Assembly (NCBI GenBank): GCA_964477085.1
Contig: CAYZDF010000057.1
Location: 1 to 18,462, forward strand
Direction of reading: 5' to 3'
Source of the DNA: Dichloromethanomonas sp964477085
GTDB lineage: Bacteria; Bacillota; Desulfitobacteriia; Desulfitobacteriales; Syntrophobotulaceae
DNA: 18,462 nt
Shown here: positions 7,659-15,500 of the stretch, piece after piece
Position numbering within the stretch: position 1 is the first letter of the stretch
Layout: each line of letters begins with the position of its first letter
Program-made: the position numbers and the translations under genes
Notes under the pieces: model-generated
What the model saw: only the letters and a program-made list of their open reading frames with translations
Database searches by the model: none
What the model was told of the DNA's origin: nothing

Positions 7659-8951
7659 ATGACTGATCAAGTCCCGCAAAATGCAGGCCTTCATGGAAAA
7701 AAGATATTGATCGTGGGTTCTGGGGGAAGAGAGCATGCCCTTGCCTGGAAGGTCTCCCAAAGTCCGCTTTGCCAGGAATTATATGTGGCCCCGGGTAATG
7801 CAGGAACCCAAAAGTGGAATATCCGTTTTAATGCAGATGATCTGGATGGACTGGTCAATTTTGCGAAAGAGAAAGCGATTGATCTTACTATTGTTGGTCC
7901 GGAAGATCCGTTAAGTTTAGGTATTGTCGATCGTTTTCAGGCTGAAGGCTTGAGCATATTCGGACCTTCTAAAGCTGCTGCCAGATTAGAAAGCAGCAAA
8001 GCTTTTGCTAAAGCGATTATGGATGAAGCAAAGGTGCCAACCGCTGAGTATCGAACGTTTTCGTCAAAAGATGAGGCTTTGGAACATATCGGAAAAATCG
8101 GCGCGCCCATCGTCATTAAGGCCGACGGTCTGGCTGCAGGCAAAGGGGTTATCGTTGCTAATCTTTTCGAAGAAGCCATCGAAGGTGTCGAGAAGATCAT
8201 GGGTGGTGCTTTTGGCTCAGCCGGAAACGAGGTTGTTATCGAAGAATATCTCGAGGGTCAGGAAGTCAGTCTTCTGTGTTTCTGTGATGGAGAGACTGCC
8301 GTTCCCATGGTAGCGGTTCAAGACCATAAACGGGCTCTTAATGGTGATATGGGTTTAAATACGGGTGGAATGGGAACCTATAGCCCGCCTCCTTTTTGGA
8401 CTTCACAATTGGAAAAGGAAGTTATGGATAAGATCGCTTTACCTACACTGGAAGTCATGCGCAAAAGGGGTACTCCTTTCAGCGGAGTGCTGTTCCTTGG
8501 CCTCATGATCACAGCACAGGGACCTAAGCTTTTGGAATATAATGTTCGTTTTGGAGATCCGGAAACCCAAGTGGTGATGACTTTATTGAAATGCGACCTT
8601 ATACCGCTGCTGGACGCTTGTACCAAGGGCCGTCTTTCTAAGGTTGAGGTTACATGGTATGAAGGGACTTCAGTATGCGTCGTTATAGCCGCCCCCGGTT
8701 ATCCTTCCCAGTATCTTAAGGGCATTGAAATACACCTTCCGCAAATTGACAATCAACATCACGTTATCTTTCATGCCGGAACAGCGGTTGAAAACGGCAA
8801 AGTGCTAAGCTCCGGCGGAAGGGTTCTGGGAGTAACCGTTCACAGCGACTCTTTGATTTCAGCTCGTGAAGAAGTATATGAACTTATTAGCAAGATCGTT
8901 TTTCCTGGCGGACATTATCGTACCGATATTGGACTCAAGGGGTTAAAATAA
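7659..8951 (+). CDS. purD: Phosphoribosylamine-glycine ligase (GAR synthetase) PurD
   Basis: ATP-grasp ligase that joins glycine to 5-phosphoribosylamine, step two of the pathway. I chose ATG 7659 (430 aa). AAGGTGG and AAGGAAG lie upstream of it, while the in-frame ATG at 7623 has no ribosome binding site and would add an odd leader. Even so the protein has about 12 extra residues before the usual KILIVGSGGREHALAWK start (GSGGREHA from residue 20). Further signatures are VGPEDPL, IFGPSKAAARLESSK, the ATP-grasp KADGLAAGKGV, HKRALNGDMGLNTGGMG and YNVRFGDPETQ, all intact. It closes the purine gene string in the same order as in Bacillus. The leader holds a folded element and a terminator-like hairpin, so its expression may be partly uncoupled from purH. 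Confidence 0.96.
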   Translation: MTDQVPQNAGLHGKKILIVGSGGREHALAWKVSQSPLCQELYVAPGNAGTQKWNIRFNADDLDGLVNFAKEKAIDLTIVGPEDPLSLGIVDRFQAEGLSIFGPSKAAARLESSKAFAKAIMDEAKVPTAEYRTFSSKDEALEHIGKIGAPIVIKADGLAAGKGVIVANLFEEAIEGVEKIMGGAFGSAGNEVVIEEYLEGQEVSLLCFCDGETAVPMVAVQDHKRALNGDMGLNTGGMGTYSPPPFWTSQLEKEVMDKIALPTLEVMRKRGTPFSGVLFLGLMITAQGPKLLEYNVRFGDPETQVVMTLLKCDLIPLLDACTKGRLSKVEVTWYEGTSVCVVIAAPGYPSQYLKGIEIHLPQIDNQHHVIFHAGTAVENGKVLSSGGRVLGVTVHSDSLISAREEVYELISKIVFPGGHYRTDIGLKGLK

Positions 8952-8976
8952 TTGCTAGAGGAAGGGGGACATTTCT

Positions 8977-9861
8977 ATGTTTCTTGACCAATTATTCAAA
9001 GAAAAAAAAGCAGTCCTCTCTTTTGAGATTTTCCCACCCAAACAAACAACATCCATTGACGTCATCTATGAAACCATTGATGCGCTGGCTCCACTCCGGC
9101 CTGATTACATCAGTGTTACATATGGTGCAGGAGGAAGTACCAGTAAGACAACGGCTGAAATCGCGTCTATTATCAATCAAAAATACAATATTTGTTCGCT
9201 GGCTCATTTTACGTGTTATGACTCCACCAAAAGTCAAATTGACACAATCTTAACTGAGCTGAGTGAGAAGAATGTCCAGAACATATTGGCCCTTCGCGGG
9301 GATAAACCTCAAGGAGCTGCGGCATCTGAAGTCAATCAGCGTGAATTTAAGAACGCCTCGGATCTGGCCCGTTATATTAATGATCACTACGAATTCTGCC
9401 TGGCTGGAGCTTGTTATCCCGAAGGGCATCCCGAATGTGCAGACTTAGATCAAGATGTGGAAAATCTTAAGCTTAAAGTGGATTCCGGTGTTCGTTTTCT
9501 CATCACACAGCTTTTCTTTGACAATGAAGCCCTCTATCGATTTAAGGAAAAAGCAGACAGATTAAATATCAACGTTCCCATCCAGGCTGGTATCATGCCA
9601 GTCACTAACCGCAAACAGATTGAACGAATTGTCCAACTGACCAATGCTAAAATACCTAAAAAACTCATCCGTATTATGGACAAATTTGAGCATCACAGCG
9701 AAGCCATCAAGGATGCCGGAATTGCTTATGCCACGGAACAAATCGTCGAACTCCTGGCCCATGATATTGATGGAATCCATATCTATACCATGAACAGACC
9801 GCAAGTGGCTAAGGAAATGTTAAAAAATATTGGGTCATTATTTTATTATGTCAACAAATAA
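8977..9861 (+). CDS. metF: 5,10-methylenetetrahydrofolate reductase MetF
   Basis: Flavoprotein TIM-barrel enzyme that reduces 5,10-methylene-THF to 5-methyl-THF, used for methionine synthesis or, in acetogenic and related anaerobes, for the methyl branch of the Wood-Ljungdahl pathway. The 294-residue length fits bacterial MetF. The catalytic glutamate is E17 in SFEIFPPK; YGAGGSTS (49-56) and LRGDKP (106-111, with the substrate-binding aspartate D109) are present, as are LITQLFFDN and the GI-P-T motif near residue 205. ATG 8977 follows a strong AAGGGGGAC and lies only 25 nt after purD, so the two are almost surely cotranscribed. No metV zinc-protein gene or methionine synthase gene lies next to it in this window. 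Transcription probably ends at the hairpin near 9888-9926. Confidence 0.95.
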   Translation: MFLDQLFKEKKAVLSFEIFPPKQTTSIDVIYETIDALAPLRPDYISVTYGAGGSTSKTTAEIASIINQKYNICSLAHFTCYDSTKSQIDTILTELSEKNVQNILALRGDKPQGAAASEVNQREFKNASDLARYINDHYEFCLAGACYPEGHPECADLDQDVENLKLKVDSGVRFLITQLFFDNEALYRFKEKADRLNINVPIQAGIMPVTNRKQIERIVQLTNAKIPKKLIRIMDKFEHHSEAIKDAGIAYATEQIVELLAHDIDGIHIYTMNRPQVAKEMLKNIGSLFYYVNK

Positions 9862-9887
9862 CAAGCAAAATAGGTTTATATCTGAAC

Positions 9888-9926
9888 AATAACAAACCAG
9901 GCACAAATAAGGCCTGGTTTGTTATT
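9888..9926 (+). terminator. Terminator after metF (probably bidirectional)
   Basis: AATAACAAACCAGGC (9888-9902) and GCCTGGTTTGTTATT (9912-9926) form a perfect 15-bp stem with a 9-nt loop, 26 nt after the metF stop. The 3' arm ends in a U-rich stretch on the + strand. On the - strand the stem is likewise U-rich at its end, so it can serve both convergent genes. Confidence 0.75.
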
Positions 9927-9962
9927 AAAAAACCTGGTCTAAAGATGCAACTTTTGCCAGGT
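9927..9962 (-). terminator. Terminator of the DUF401 permease gene
   Basis: Read on the - strand, ACCTGG (9962-9957) pairs with CCAGGT (9937-9932) and the following bases continue as a run of T to about 9927. This is the form of a rho-independent terminator 29 nt after the permease stop. The stem is short (6 bp) with a long loop, and the larger metF hairpin lies just beyond it as a second stop. Confidence 0.6.
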
Positions 9963-9990
9963 GTTTGAAACTATAGTTAGAGATGAATGA

Positions 9991-11289
9991 TTATAGCACA
10001 TAAATATAGACCAAACTGAAGGTGAGCAATAAGATTTCCATGAAGATAATAGGGAGGAGGGATTTAAAGAAATCAGCTTTGTAATATTGCAGACTGACGA
10101 TCTGACAAAGATGAGCGGGAGAAGTCATCGTCCCAAAAAGACCTGCGGTATAGCTGATAGCAACGACATCGAGGCTGCCCTGTGCCAATGGGAGTACCAA
10201 AGGGAAAGAGACTGCCACAAACCCTTGAGGACTTCCCACCAGCAGGCCGACAACAAAGGCCGTGATACTGATGACAGCTGCTACTGGAATGGCTGTACCT
10301 TCAAAAACCATAACAATTTGATCAATCGTACCGGTTACGTCCAGCATTTGTTGGAACAAGAGTATATTAATTACCCCCCACTGGATGTGGTAATCAAAAG
10401 AAGATAGGAACATGTCCTTGATCTGGTCTTTATGAAGCTTAAGTATTAAGGCCATACCAGCAAGAACAAGTCCTAAGGCCAGGGCGGTATTCATATTAAA
10501 GACGACCACCAATAAGATATTGAGAAAGATAGGTCCTGCAGCCAAAAGAATACTGCGAACTGCAGAAAAATGACCAAGCTGATTCGAAGCCTGATCTTCT
10601 GAAGAGGCTAAAGCTTCAGCGGTATTCGTATCTTGTCTACATGTTGTCTGTGCTCCCTTGGCCAGACTGACCGCCGCTCCTACCGGTAGTGGATTACGAT
10701 AAGGTTTTCCAAGTAAAAGCACAGCGATTCCAATAACCGCAGCCGCCACGGTCAAAATAAATTGGTTGGCAATCAACGTTCCGACCGGAATCTTGGTGAG
10801 CTGACTGGCGAGCAAAATCGCGGGCAGGATAGGGTTAGTAAACTCCCAGATATGGCGAAACCAATAGTTGATAGCGGTTAGCCTCTCTGGAGAGAGCTGA
10901 TAACGCTGACCTGCTTCTTTAACCAAAGGAGCAGAGAAGATTGCACCGCCTAAGGAAGGGAGAAAACCTAAAAAAGCGGGCATAAAACCTAAAAGTACCC
11001 GGTCACTTCCAAATAATTTTCGAGCAGAAGCAGTGAAATCTTTAAGAATACCGCTTGTTCTTAACAGGTGCTCTAAACACATCACAAAATACAGCGTAAT
11101 AAGCATAAACCAGGTATCCGGTTTGATCATTGTTTTATGGATAGCGAAAAAAAGATTATGGATATCTGGATTGGTTACTAAGAAAAGAAGAATAGTCGAG
11201 GCCAGCATAGCATGACCGAAGGGGACTTTTCGTTTTAAGAGGAAAACCATTAGAGCTAAAACCGTGAACATTTTAATGATGATAAGCAT
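9991..11289 (-). CDS. DUF401 family integral membrane permease
   Basis: A 432-residue, strongly hydrophobic protein with about ten membrane segments. I start it at ATG 11289-11287, because AGAGAGAGG stands just upstream; the open frame continues 28 codons further without a better site. LPSLGGAIFSAPLV (residues 110-123) followed by INYWFRHIWEF (140-150) and a repeat of the pattern in the second half (VGLLVGSPQGFVAVSFPL, GLFGTMTSPAHLC) fit DUF401, a family related to anion/carboxylate permeases with two-fold internal symmetry. A hydrophilic loop of roughly 35 residues (about 204-240) separates the halves. The substrate is unknown. It is convergent with metF and divergent from the lipoprotein gene, so it is probably monocistronic. 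Confidence 0.85.
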   Translation of the reverse strand: MLIIIKMFTVLALMVFLLKRKVPFGHAMLASTILLFLVTNPDIHNLFFAIHKTMIKPDTWFMLITLYFVMCLEHLLRTSGILKDFTASARKLFGSDRVLLGFMPAFLGFLPSLGGAIFSAPLVKEAGQRYQLSPERLTAINYWFRHIWEFTNPILPAILLASQLTKIPVGTLIANQFILTVAAAVIGIAVLLLGKPYRNPLPVGAAVSLAKGAQTTCRQDTNTAEALASSEDQASNQLGHFSAVRSILLAAGPIFLNILLVVVFNMNTALALGLVLAGMALILKLHKDQIKDMFLSSFDYHIQWGVINILLFQQMLDVTGTIDQIVMVFEGTAIPVAAVISITAFVVGLLVGSPQGFVAVSFPLVLPLAQGSLDVVAISYTAGLFGTMTSPAHLCQIVSLQYYKADFFKSLLPIIFMEILLLTFSLVYIYVL

Positions 11290-11491
11290 AACACAGACCT
11301 CTCTCTGAAATAATCTCGGCATAAGATTCATTAAACATAAAAACCATCTAAAATAGAGTATAAATACTTTCAATCAGAATAGATAGACAAAAAAAGTTAT
11401 TTATATTTTCAGTTTTGTCGTTAGATTCTCAAGATTCTAAACGTCTAAAGATGTGAAAGAACAAATTCCTTATATACTGGAGGTACAGAAT
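11290..11491. promoter_or_regulatory. Divergent intergenic region between permease and lipoprotein genes
   Basis: This AT-rich stretch of 202 nt must hold the start signals for both the leftward permease and the rightward lipoprotein gene. On the + strand TTGTCG (near 11415) followed about 17 nt later by TAAACG is a weak candidate. On the - strand a TATACT hexamer upstream of the permease start lacks a good -35 partner. No convincing operator was seen. Confidence 0.35.
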
Positions 11492-12013
11492 ATGAAGAAA
11501 CCAATCAGACTGATCCTAATCTCAATCCTTGGTGTTCTTGTTGTTCTTTCCCTAACGGGTTGTTCGTTAGGTGGCAGTAATAGTAGTAATACCAATCCTG
11601 TCAAAGATGAGGCAGCAAACAACCCCACTGACAAGGGGCAGCAGGGAAATAATCTTGACCCCAGCGGTTTAAAACAGTGGGATGGCGTAAAAGGTAAACT
11701 ATTGACTGAAAACTATCCGGAACAAATCACTAAATACCTGGATGAGAATAAAGCTAAAGAAACCCAACAGGCTTTTAATATTAATAATAAAACCTATATT
11801 GTTATGACGATGGGTGAACAAAACTCTGCAGGCTATCTGATTGAATTGAAAGATCTCGTTCTAAAAGACGGAGTACTAAAGGTCTTTGTAAAGTATGAGA
11901 AGCCAGGAAAAGACGATATTGTGGCAACTGTTATCACCTACCCATCTTTAGTCATTGAAACTGATGATATCTATGAAGGTCACTATGAAATTCAATATGA
12001 GATTGAAAAATAG
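11492..12013 (+). CDS. Lipoprotein with PrcB C-terminal-type domain
   Basis: A 173-residue secreted lipoprotein. The start at ATG 11492 follows TGGAGG (11478-11483); the frame opens 13 codons earlier, but those residues do not look like a signal peptide. Residues 1-23 are KK-charged then hydrophobic and end in a lipobox, LTGC, with C24 as the lipidated cysteine. Residues 25-60 are a Gly/Ser/Asn-rich linker. Residues about 101-158 (TYIVMTMGEQNSAGYLIEL, then VKYEKPGKDDIVATVITYP) match the pattern of the PrcB C-terminal domain, from recall of the family and not from a search. PrcB is a partner of the Treponema dentilisin subtilase, and a subtilase gene follows here. It likely sits on the outer face of the membrane. 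A terminator follows it. Confidence 0.75.
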   Translation: MKKPIRLILISILGVLVVLSLTGCSLGGSNSSNTNPVKDEAANNPTDKGQQGNNLDPSGLKQWDGVKGKLLTENYPEQITKYLDENKAKETQQAFNINNKTYIVMTMGEQNSAGYLIELKDLVLKDGVLKVFVKYEKPGKDDIVATVITYPSLVIETDDIYEGHYEIQYEIEK

Positions 12014-12082
12014 GTAAAAAAGTAATTCTACGAACAGAAATTTTGGCTAAGTTAATGAATGAGTTGAAGATAGTCTCCCTCA

Positions 12083-12124
12083 CCCTTCAGGCACTCCCCC
12101 CCATAAGGTGTCTGAGGGTTTTTT
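12083..12124 (+). terminator. Terminator after the lipoprotein gene
   Basis: CCCTTCAGGCAC (12083-12094) pairs with GTGTCTGAGGG (12109-12119 region) with one bulged T and a G-T pair, followed by a run of six T to 12124. It lies 70 nt after the lipoprotein stop and probably separates that gene from the riboswitch-controlled gene. Confidence 0.75.
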
Positions 12125-12164
12125 ATGTTTTCAAATGAAAAATAATCATTATAAGAGTATTCGA

Positions 12165-12301
12165 AGACTGTCTAGAAAATTTTATAATAACCTTCTCTTG
12201 GCAGGCTCATTTATTTTGAAGCAAGCAGAAAAGTAGAACACAGCTATGAAAAGTAATGATGGGCTAATATAGAGGTTAGTTCCAGAAACATGGGACAGTC
12301 T
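12165..12301. mobile_element. Possible decayed element with 8-bp inverted ends
   Basis: AGACTGTC (12165-12172) and GACAGTCT (12294-12301) are perfect inverted repeats enclosing 121 nt without a usable reading frame, and a T-run follows the right end. This could be a small non-autonomous mobile element, an insertion sequence remnant, or the ends of a folded leader RNA with a terminator. No target-site duplication is visible in the immediate flanks. Beyond it, 12310-12360 shows no feature. Confidence 0.25.
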
Positions 12302-12368
12302 CTTTTTTTTACATAGAATGATAAGTGTTTCATTACGGATTCAAGTTTTTCTTATGGAATGACAAAAT

Positions 12369-12396
12369 ATGACAAAAAGAAAAATGTTTTTATGTT
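12369..12396 (+). promoter_or_regulatory. Candidate promoter of the riboswitch transcript
   Basis: ATGACA (12369-12374, five of six to TTGACA) and TATGTT (12391-12396) are separated by 16 nt, placing a start near 12403, just ahead of the aptamer. TAGAAT and TATACT hexamers lie a few bases further but at poor spacing. Position relative to the aptamer is the main support. Confidence 0.35.
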
Positions 12397-12411
12397 AGAA
12401 TATACTTTGAG

Positions 12412-12490
12412 AATAGCAAACCAACCGAAAGGTAGGGACGCAAAGCCAGAGTCTACTGTACATAGAAGTACAATGATCGTTCGGCTGCCA
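12412..12490 (+). ncRNA. Cyclic-di-GMP-I riboswitch aptamer (GEMM-I)
   Basis: The conserved core is present: GCAAACC (12416-12422), a stem capped by the GNRA tetraloop GAAA (12427-12430), then GGGACGCAAAGCC (12435-12447). A second arm has CTA...TGA receptor-like positions around a TGTAC/GTACA stem (12457-12471) and closes with CGGCTGCC. This is the class I c-di-GMP aptamer pattern. The short closing stem pairs GCA at 12416-12418 with TGC at 12486-12488. Those same bases are part of the 5' arm of the following terminator, so ligand binding should hinder terminator formation. I infer an ON switch for the protease gene at 12595, with moderate certainty about direction and high certainty about class. 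Confidence 0.9.
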
Positions 12491-12510
12491 TTGAGATGGC
12501 AGTTTTTTTT
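12485..12510 (+). terminator. Riboswitch expression-platform terminator
   Basis: CTGCCAT (12485-12491), loop TGAG, ATGGCAG (12496-12502) is a perfect 7-bp stem followed by eight T (12503-12510). Its 5' arm overlaps the 3' closing strand of the c-di-GMP aptamer. It lies 84 nt before the start codon of the large protease, so it decides whether transcription enters that gene. Confidence 0.88.
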
Positions 12511-12594
12511 CTAGCCATTATCATATTCTATTTTGTGTTTAACAGATCTGCAGAGCGAAAAAGTTGACTCTGTTTATATGAAAGGGGATTATCG

Positions 12595-15500
12595 ATGTTC
12601 ACCAACAAGATATTATTTAGAAAAGGAATAGCAGTATTTGTAACTATAAGCCTTCTCTTAACATCAATTCTTACATATCAGCCGCTCATTGCGCTTGGGG
12701 AATCAAACTCAGTAACGAATACGCAGAGCATTCCCAAAACGATATTGGCATATAAAGATGACAATAAACAGTATTCCATTCCGGGGATAATCGGACAGCA
12801 ACAATTATCTCTTGCAGCAACTAAGGGCATGAGTAGAAGTAACGAAACAGGTCTTAGTCAAGAAGAGATTGACCGAATCGTAAATGAGCACTTCACCGGT
12901 GATCTGCCAGAAAATAAAAAACAAGTCGACAAGGATAAAAAAAATCAGGAACAGCTCAATCAAAACTCTACCCAAATGCTTGAAGATCTATTACCTCAGA
13001 ACCAAAAAATTGACCGTTTTATCATAAAATATAAGAACCCAAATCAAAAGGAACAAACCTTAAAAAAACTAAACAACAAAATAAAGCAAAGACTGATAAC
13101 AAAAAATAGGAGTTTTGATGTCTTTGTCACTAAAGAAAAGATTAAAAAAGATGATTTTAAGGCACTCCTTACTCAGGAACAAGCAGCTACCGACATTGAG
13201 TATATACAGCCGGATTATCAGGTTACGCTTGCTTCTGCAGAGACTCCTGAAGGAAGCTCAGAAGATATATCAGAAGGAAACTCTGAAGAGATTACCGAAG
13301 AAAGCACCGAAGAAAGCACTGAAGAAAGCTCCGAAGAAAGCACTGAAGAAAGCTCCGAAGAAAGCACTGAAGAAAGCTCCGAAGAAAGTGGGGAAGGAGT
13401 ACCTGACTCGGAAAATCAGCCACAACCAGAAATACTTCAGGATACCGAAGTTCCATTTTTAGCCGAAAGTATCTTTGACGGTTTGAAAATTATCTTAACT
13501 TATTCTGAAAAATTATATACCAACTCCGTTCCGGAGCTTGATAATTTTATTGTCAAGACAAACAACGGAGAAACCTTGGGAATTTCACTTATCGAAATAA
13601 TAGAAAGGGAAATAGTTATAACCCTGTCGGCTTCTTTGGAAGAAGATAAGTCTGTCCTCATCAGTTATACTCCTGGGACAAACCTAATTCAGGATTTATC
13701 CGGCAATTCTGCCGAAGGATTTACAGACAGACTTATAACCGGTTCATCAGCAGACGAAGAGTCGCCAACCTTGCAGGAAGCTTCCATAAATGAAAATGTA
13801 TTAGAATTAATCTTTAACGAATCACTAAAATCAGATTTTCTTCCTGCAAAGGAAGATTTCAGTCTGAGTTGGAATGATACCATTTTGATAGGTGCAGTCC
13901 AAATCATTGAAATACAAGAGAATAAAGTAACGATTACGCTGAATAGTGCTGCAACAGCCAAAGATACACTGGTGTTAAGTTATACTCCAGGACAGACACC
14001 ACTTCAGGATATTGCCGGCAATCAAGTAGAACAACTCGATGGAGTAATTGTTATTAACCTCACAACAGATGAAATAAACGATCCCAATTTTACTGAACAG
14101 TGGGCTTTACTGGCCAACGTAATTGACGAAATCACCAATAAAGCTATTTCCGTAGGTATTAATATTATTAATGCTTGGAAGATCACTGAAGGACAAGGGG
14201 CAACCATAGCTGTTCTGGATACAGGGATAGACACTCTCCATGAAGATCTTCAGAGTAACATCTGGACTAATCCGGCTGAAATCCCTGATAACGGAATAGA
14301 TGATGACAACAACGGCTATATCGACGATGTCAACGGCTGGAATTTTCCGGACAATACGAATACCGTTCATAGTCCGGATACGGCCATCGATGAATGGCAT
14401 GGTACTCATGTAGCAGGAATCATTGCAGCTCAGAAGAATAATGAAAAGGGTATTGCCGGTGTTGCCCCTAAAGCCACAATTATGCCGTTACAGGTCTTTA
14501 AAAACGGGACAGCCTATACAAGTGATATTATTAACGCTATTCACTATGCGGAAAAAAACGGGGCTCAGGTCGTTAACTGCAGTTGGGGAACTACCAGTGA
14601 TAATGTTGCCTTGAGAGAAGCAATTGAAGAATCAGGATTACTCTTTGTTTGTGCTGCCGGAAATAATCATAAGGATATCGATGCCAATCCGGTCTTTCCT
14701 GCTTCTCTAGCCGGAGACAAAATTATCTCGGTAGCTTCAACCAATAATACCGGCAACCTCTCCGGCTTTTCCAACTACGGGCAAATTTCGGTGGATGTCG
14801 CTGCCCCGGGCGAGGAAATACTCAGCACACTGCCCGGGAACAGTTACGGTTTCAGCGGTGGAACATCTCAGGCAGCAGCCTTTGTAACGGGAGAAGTGGC
14901 CTTAATATTAAGTAAATATCCTGATGCCACATTAAGTGATATCCGCTCTAGAGTCATCAATTCAATGGACAAATTTTCATCTTTAACCGGCAAAGTATAT
15001 GGCGGTGGTCAAATCAACTGTGCATCAGCATTAACTGATCCTATAACTGTAAGCGATAATCTCATCCAGATCATAGAAGAACAAGCGCAAGATCCAGGAA
15101 CCCCTTATGAAAACGACAGTGATTACAATCTATACTCCGTAGACGAGTGGAATCAGAAGGGTTCCTTGTTAACATTTAGAGAAGGTTTTGGAGCAGTTAC
15201 TTATAACGACAAAATTTATTGTATTGGTGGCTATAGTCCAGTAGTCACAGTTACAAATAGTGTAGAAATATATGATCCCTTAACCGGTTCAAGTACTTAT
15301 GGCAGTAATCTGAATATAGCAAGAGGTGGCTTGGGAGCGGCCGTCAGCGGAGGGAAAATTTACGCTATCGGCGGGCGGGATAATAATTGTACTGTCCTAA
15401 ACGTTGTTGAAGAATACAACGGCTCTGTATGGCAGATAAAGGCTGTGATGCCGACGGCCAGGTATGGGTTAGGAATCGCAGCTGTAAACGGTAAAATCTA

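Noticed and set aside
11290..11373. Extended N-terminus of the DUF401 permease
   Set aside because: The upstream codons have no ribosome binding site, while AGAGAGAGG stands immediately before ATG 11289.
13115..13462. Lys/Ala/Pro-repeat reading frame of 115 codons on the + strand
   Set aside because: It is the shifted frame of the GAAGAAAGC tandem repeat inside the protease gene; it has no ribosome binding site and the protease frame explains the sequence.
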